DNA of 17,749 nt from an uncultured Eubacterium sp. GTDB taxonomy: Bacteria > Bacillota > Clostridia > Lachnospirales > Lachnospiraceae. The position numbers and the translations under genes were made by a program. Location: positions 1 to 17,749 of the forward strand of contig CAJOPM010000060.1 of NCBI GenBank assembly GCA_905236225.1. The letters run 5' to 3'. The notes under the pieces were generated by a model. It was not told the DNA's origin, ran no database searches, and was given only the letters and a program-made list of their open reading frames with translations. Of the stretch, positions 15,335 to 17,749 are shown piece after piece. The number at the start of each line of letters is the position of its first letter. The stretch's first letter is position 1.

Positions 15335-16090
15335 TTAATTCCTAAAACAAATATGCAATATAAGTCCTAAAACAAAAAGATGGGCAGGATAAAAAACATA
15401 GAAAAAATATTTCATCCCCTTGCCCCGCTCGCCATTGTATAAATACAAAGAAGATGCACAAATCCCTATCGGTATAAGCATCCTCGGAAACGAAGATTCC
15501 AAAGCTATCATCACGCAGCTAAGCATTTCTTTTGAAAATTTCATTCTATATAAGAAATAGAATCCAAGAATCAATACAACTCCATAAGCTCCGTAATCAG
15601 TTCCCAAAAGCTGCGCGCCCGCAGCGCATACGGCTCCCGTTGCAATTTTCATTATAATATTTTCTTGTCGCTGAATTAAGGTCATTGCGATAAGACCTAT
15701 GCTAAGCGTGCAGAAAACATTTTGATAGTCAAAATCAAAAAAGGTATTACTAAATGCCATATCGAATGGGATTTCAGATATTACACTAAAGGCAATCATA
15801 CGAATCAGGTATTTTTTCAGATTCTTTGTCTTGAAAAAACCCTCTACGATCAAAAAACAAAATATCGGAAACGACACCCTTCCAATAGCTCTAAACAAAA
15901 GGTCTATATTGTTAATGTAATAATACGTCTCCTGATTAAACGCAGCGCTCCTTTGCAGTCCTTCTTCTATAAATGATGCTCCAATGTGATCAATAAGCAT
16001 GGTAATTACTGCTATAAGCTTTAGCACTGTTGCATCTATTCCCTTAAATTGTCCTTTGCTCTTATAATAAATATGCTTCGGCGATTTCAT
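15335..16090 (-). CDS. TraX-family integral membrane protein
   Basis: A 251-residue polytopic membrane protein with roughly seven or eight hydrophobic segments. The TraX family was named for F-plasmid pilin N-acetylation, but chromosomal members are widespread in Firmicutes and their function is unknown. Signatures seen are LKLIAVITMLIDHIGA (24-39), GRVSFPIFCFLIVEGFF, and YLIRMIAFSVISEIPFD. The C-terminus ends in another hydrophobic helix with FYPAHLFVLGLILHICF. There are no conjugation or pilus genes nearby, so a plasmid-transfer role is unlikely here. The ATG at 16090 lacks a clear ribosome binding site, and a candidate promoter puts the transcript start almost on the ATG. The gene ends 2 bases before the GTPase-NYN fusion, so the two probably share a transcript. 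Confidence 0.85.
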   Translation of the reverse strand: MKSPKHIYYKSKGQFKGIDATVLKLIAVITMLIDHIGASFIEEGLQRSAAFNQETYYYINNIDLLFRAIGRVSFPIFCFLIVEGFFKTKNLKKYLIRMIAFSVISEIPFDMAFSNTFFDFDYQNVFCTLSIGLIAMTLIQRQENIIMKIATGAVCAAGAQLLGTDYGAYGVVLILGFYFLYRMKFSKEMLSCVMIALESSFPRMLIPIGICASSLYLYNGERGKGMKYFFYVFYPAHLFVLGLILHICFRN

Positions 16091-16097
16091 AAGCTTT

Positions 16098-16128
16098 ATT
16101 TTAACACAGTCTGTATTTTTTGGGTCAA
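16098..16128 (-). promoter_or_regulatory. Putative promoter of the TraX-family / GTPase-NYN pair
   Basis: On the minus strand TTGACC (16123-16128) is followed, after a longish 19-base spacer, by TAAAAT (16098-16103). The expected start of transcription is near 16091, immediately before ATG 16090, which would make the message leaderless or nearly so. The -35 box overlaps the T-rich tail of the hpf terminator. The long spacer lowers confidence. Confidence 0.35.
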
Positions 16129-16164
16129 AATAATATGAGGCCGCCTATCAGGCGACCTCATATT
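16121..16164 (-). terminator. Rho-independent terminator after hpf
   Basis: An inverted repeat pairs 16132-16145 with 16151-16164: AATATGAGG then CGCC against GGCG then CCTCATATT, with one C/A mismatch and a 5-base loop. On the minus strand it is followed by a short ATTTT run. It starts about 30 bases after the hpf stop. The T-tract is short, so termination may be partial and allow some hpf transcripts to continue into the next two genes. Confidence 0.7.
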
Positions 16165-16193
16165 CATCATAAACACAGAAACACTGCGTTCAA

Positions 16194-16718
16194 TTAGCAC
16201 TGTGGCTCTATCAATCCGTATGTATGACCTTTTCTTTTATATACTACGTTAACCTCATCGGTATCGGCATTTCTAAATACGAAGAAATCATGTCCAAGAA
16301 GTTCCATCTGTACACATGCATCTTCAGGAAACATAGGCTTTATTCCAAATCTCTTGGTTCTGATAATCTTAACCTCATCATCATCCGTATCCTGCTCAAT
16401 GAATTCCTGCTTAAGGCTCTCACCGCTCTGATACTGTGTAACCATTTTGTTTTTGTATTTAACAAGCTGGCGCTCTAATATCTCCTCTACAAGGTCTATA
16501 GTAACATACATATCGTCACTTACCTGCTCCGCACGAAGGATATTGCCCTTCATAGGGATTGTGACTTCGACTTTTTTTCTCTCCTTTTCAACACTAAGCG
16601 TAACATTGGCTATGGTGTCCTTTGTAAAGTACTTCTCAAGTCTGCTAAGCTTCTCCTCCACTGCTGCCTTGATTCCGTCCGTAAGGTCCAGATTCTTTCC
16701 TGTAATAGTAATTCGCAT
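16194..16718 (-). CDS. hpf: Long-form ribosome hibernation promoting factor
   Basis: This 174-residue protein is the long HPF found in Firmicutes. It binds the 30S subunit where tRNA and mRNA would sit and dimerises ribosomes into inactive 100S particles when growth slows. The N-terminal S30AE/YfiA domain (about 1-100) starts MRITITGKNLDLT and includes LEKYF and EKERKKVEVTIP. The C-terminal dimerisation domain (about 118-174) carries the signature RTKRFGIKPMFPEDACVQMELLGHDFFVF. A charged linker with EQDTDDDEV joins them. An AAAGGAG site lies 9 bases before the ATG. It has its own extended -10 promoter and a terminator. Downstream lies the GTPase-NYN fusion, another protein likely to act on ribosomes. 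Confidence 0.96.
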   Translation of the reverse strand: MRITITGKNLDLTDGIKAAVEEKLSRLEKYFTKDTIANVTLSVEKERKKVEVTIPMKGNILRAEQVSDDMYVTIDLVEEILERQLVKYKNKMVTQYQSGESLKQEFIEQDTDDDEVKIIRTKRFGIKPMFPEDACVQMELLGHDFFVFRNADTDEVNVVYKRKGHTYGLIEPQC

Positions 16719-16772
16719 AACTATCGCTCCTTTACTGTATATTAAACGGTGACGTCTGCCACCATTTGCCTA

Positions 16773-16781
16773 ATTATAACA
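16773..16781 (-). promoter_or_regulatory. Extended -10 promoter of hpf
   Basis: On the minus strand TGTTATAAT combines a perfect TATAAT (16773-16778) with the extended TGn element (16779-16781). No good -35 box is seen at 16-18 bases, consistent with an extended -10 promoter. Transcription would start near 16766, about 48 bases before the ATG. It faces away from the promoter of the right-edge gene, and the two share a gap of about 160 bases. Confidence 0.6.
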
Positions 16782-16817
16782 TACTTACTCTCAAATTAGT
16801 TGTGTAATATAGAATAT

Positions 16818-16847
16818 TTATCATACATAATACTAATGTGTTATAAT
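16818..16847 (+). promoter_or_regulatory. Promoter of the CobL-like gene
   Basis: TATAAT at 16842-16847 is preceded by TGT, an extended -10 element. A partial -35 box TTATCA (16818-16823) lies 18 bases upstream. Transcription would start near 16854, leaving a leader of about 24 bases that contains the AAAGGGG ribosome binding site. Confidence 0.6.
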
Positions 16848-16877
16848 GTATAGAAATATTCGAAAGGGGACTATGAT

Positions 16878-17749
16878 ATGGATAATACCGAAACTATTTT
16901 CAGCAACAAACGAATCCTTTCCTGGCTGGGCTATTTTTCCGAACAGGCCAATCTTAATTTTGAAAAAGTTAAGATTATGGACATCAGTAAGAAGAACAAA
17001 AACGTAATCCCAACCATTGAATCCAACAAATGTGTAATGATTCTTTCAGACGGTGAGCATGGCAACTTCTTTTATGACTTATGGGCATGCGGTCTGGGTG
17101 AATGCGATATTTACTATAAAGAGGGATCAGATCCTGATGGCGATTGTGAAGTTACCAAGGTCAGAAATTGTATCAATACAGAGCTTAACAAGCCTGCAGC
17201 AATGGTTATCTTAAATCACGACGCAAAGAGTACCTACAAGATAGGTCTTAGCAAGGATAACTTTTCCAATGGTCCTATTCGTTATGTGGGCTCAGAAATA
17301 AGAGCCGTCATCATGAGCATGCTCCATATTGATGCATCTGATGTTATATGCATCATAAGCGGCGAATCTATATCGGTTGAAGCTGCGATGATTGCCAACG
17401 AGGGAACTATAATTTCTGTTGAGTATCGTGCCGGAGACAGAGAGACTATGGAGGATAATACCGTAAGGTTCGGGCTTAACAATGTCGAGATTGTCAAGGA
17501 TTGTGAGGTAGCAACTCTTAAGAGCCTTCCTCAGCCATCACTTGCATTTATAGTTGCCGATAAAAACTTAGAAGAAGAGATTGCAAATCTTCTTATTATT
17601 AATCCCAAGATGGAATTTGTTATTTATACGCTTGAACTTAATCTTCTAAATCAGGTTCCAATACTTTTCAAAAAATACGGGATTGAAGATATGGAAATTA
17701 CCCAGATTTCCATATCTAAACTTAACAACAAAAATGTATTTGAAACGCA
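16878..17749 (+). CDS. Degenerate CobL (CbiE/CbiT)-like precorrin methyltransferase homologue, 3' truncated by window
   Basis: An open frame from ATG 16878 (AAAGGGG site 8 bases upstream) runs off the window edge, giving 290 residues without a stop. Residues about 50-130 resemble the C-terminal half of CbiE: VMILSDGEHGNFF, then GLGECDIYYKEGSD and AAMVILN. From about 137 the sequence follows CbiT: VGSEIRAVIMSMLHI, VEAAMIANEG, FGLNNVEIV and, near the edge, MEITQISISK. In functional enzymes these halves methylate and decarboxylate the corrin ring during B12 synthesis. Here the CbiE N-terminal GxGPG region is absent. The CbiT S-adenosylmethionine loop, normally GAGTGSVSIEAA, reads ISGESISVEAA (160-170) and has lost its glycines. 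No other cobalamin gene is in view. It may be non-catalytic or have taken another role; function unknown. Family resemblance is fairly clear, activity doubtful. Confidence 0.7.
   Translation, partial: MDNTETIFSNKRILSWLGYFSEQANLNFEKVKIMDISKKNKNVIPTIESNKCVMILSDGEHGNFFYDLWACGLGECDIYYKEGSDPDGDCEVTKVRNCINTELNKPAAMVILNHDAKSTYKIGLSKDNFSNGPIRYVGSEIRAVIMSMLHIDASDVICIISGESISVEAAMIANEGTIISVEYRAGDRETMEDNTVRFGLNNVEIVKDCEVATLKSLPQPSLAFIVADKNLEEEIANLLIINPKMEFVIYTLELNLLNQVPILFKKYGIEDMEITQISISKLNNKNVFET

Noticed and set aside
15335..16090. Conjugation gene (F pilin acetylase TraX).
   Set aside because: There are no pilus, relaxase or type IV secretion genes nearby. Chromosomal TraX-family proteins are common and of unknown function.
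16823..16851. Inverted repeat ATACAT...ATGTAT around the -10 box of the right-edge gene, a possible operator.
   Set aside because: Each arm is only 6 bases in very AT-rich DNA, with imperfect extension. It is expected by chance.
17282..17497. Minus-strand open frame of 71 codons at the right edge.
   Set aside because: It is antisense to the CobL-like gene, whose plus-strand frame stays open across the region and has a promoter and ribosome binding site.

Overview
The window looks like a chromosomal segment of an anaerobic, low-GC Firmicute. A clostridial genome, most likely Lachnospiraceae, fits best. The evidence is a four-subunit pyruvate:ferredoxin oxidoreductase (an oxygen-sensitive iron-sulfur enzyme), strong AGGAGG-type ribosome binding sites, TATAAT-type promoters, short intergenic gaps, a long-form HPF, and a TetM-like GTPase fused to a YacP/Rae1-type NYN nuclease. 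There are 16 protein-coding genes: 14 on the minus strand and one plus-strand gene at each edge. I see no tRNA, rRNA, CRISPR array, insertion sequence or phage gene, and no gene-free stretch longer than 300 bases.

Layout, left to right. (1) 45-710, plus strand: a HAD-family phosphatase or phosphomutase, ending tail-to-tail and overlapping the next gene. (2) 705-7016, minus strand: one tightly packed cluster transcribed right to left as HTH/ACT regulator - hom - lysC - ribD - ribE - ribBA - ribH. It joins the head of the aspartate-family amino-acid pathway to a complete riboflavin pathway. The only promoter I can place is just upstream of the HTH/ACT gene, and there is no room for an FMN riboswitch before ribD. 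(3) 7162-12625, minus strand: porC-porD-porA-porB-ddl-murF, with a good promoter at 12686-12714 and a hairpin terminator after murF. It couples pyruvate oxidation to the D-Ala-D-Ala branch of peptidoglycan precursor synthesis. (4) 12744-16718, minus strand: hpf (ribosome hibernation), a TraX-family membrane protein, and the 862-residue GTPase-NYN fusion, so two of three genes act at, or probably act at, the ribosome. (5) 16878 to the right edge, plus strand: a truncated gene for a protein resembling the corrin-ring methyltransferase CobL/CbiE-CbiT, but without its cofactor-binding motifs.

The most unusual item is the GTPase-NYN fusion at 12744-15332. A complete TetM/EF-G-like translational GTPase, whose domain-IV tip differs from that of tetracycline-resistance proteins, carries an apparently intact Rae1-like endoribonuclease domain at its C-terminus. 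The arrangement suggests, by inference only, a factor that uses GTPase-driven ribosome binding to place a nuclease at the A site. Secondary points are the rib genes without a visible riboswitch, the degenerate CobL-like protein, and a homoserine dehydrogenase with an eroded ACT domain next to a separate HTH/ACT protein.
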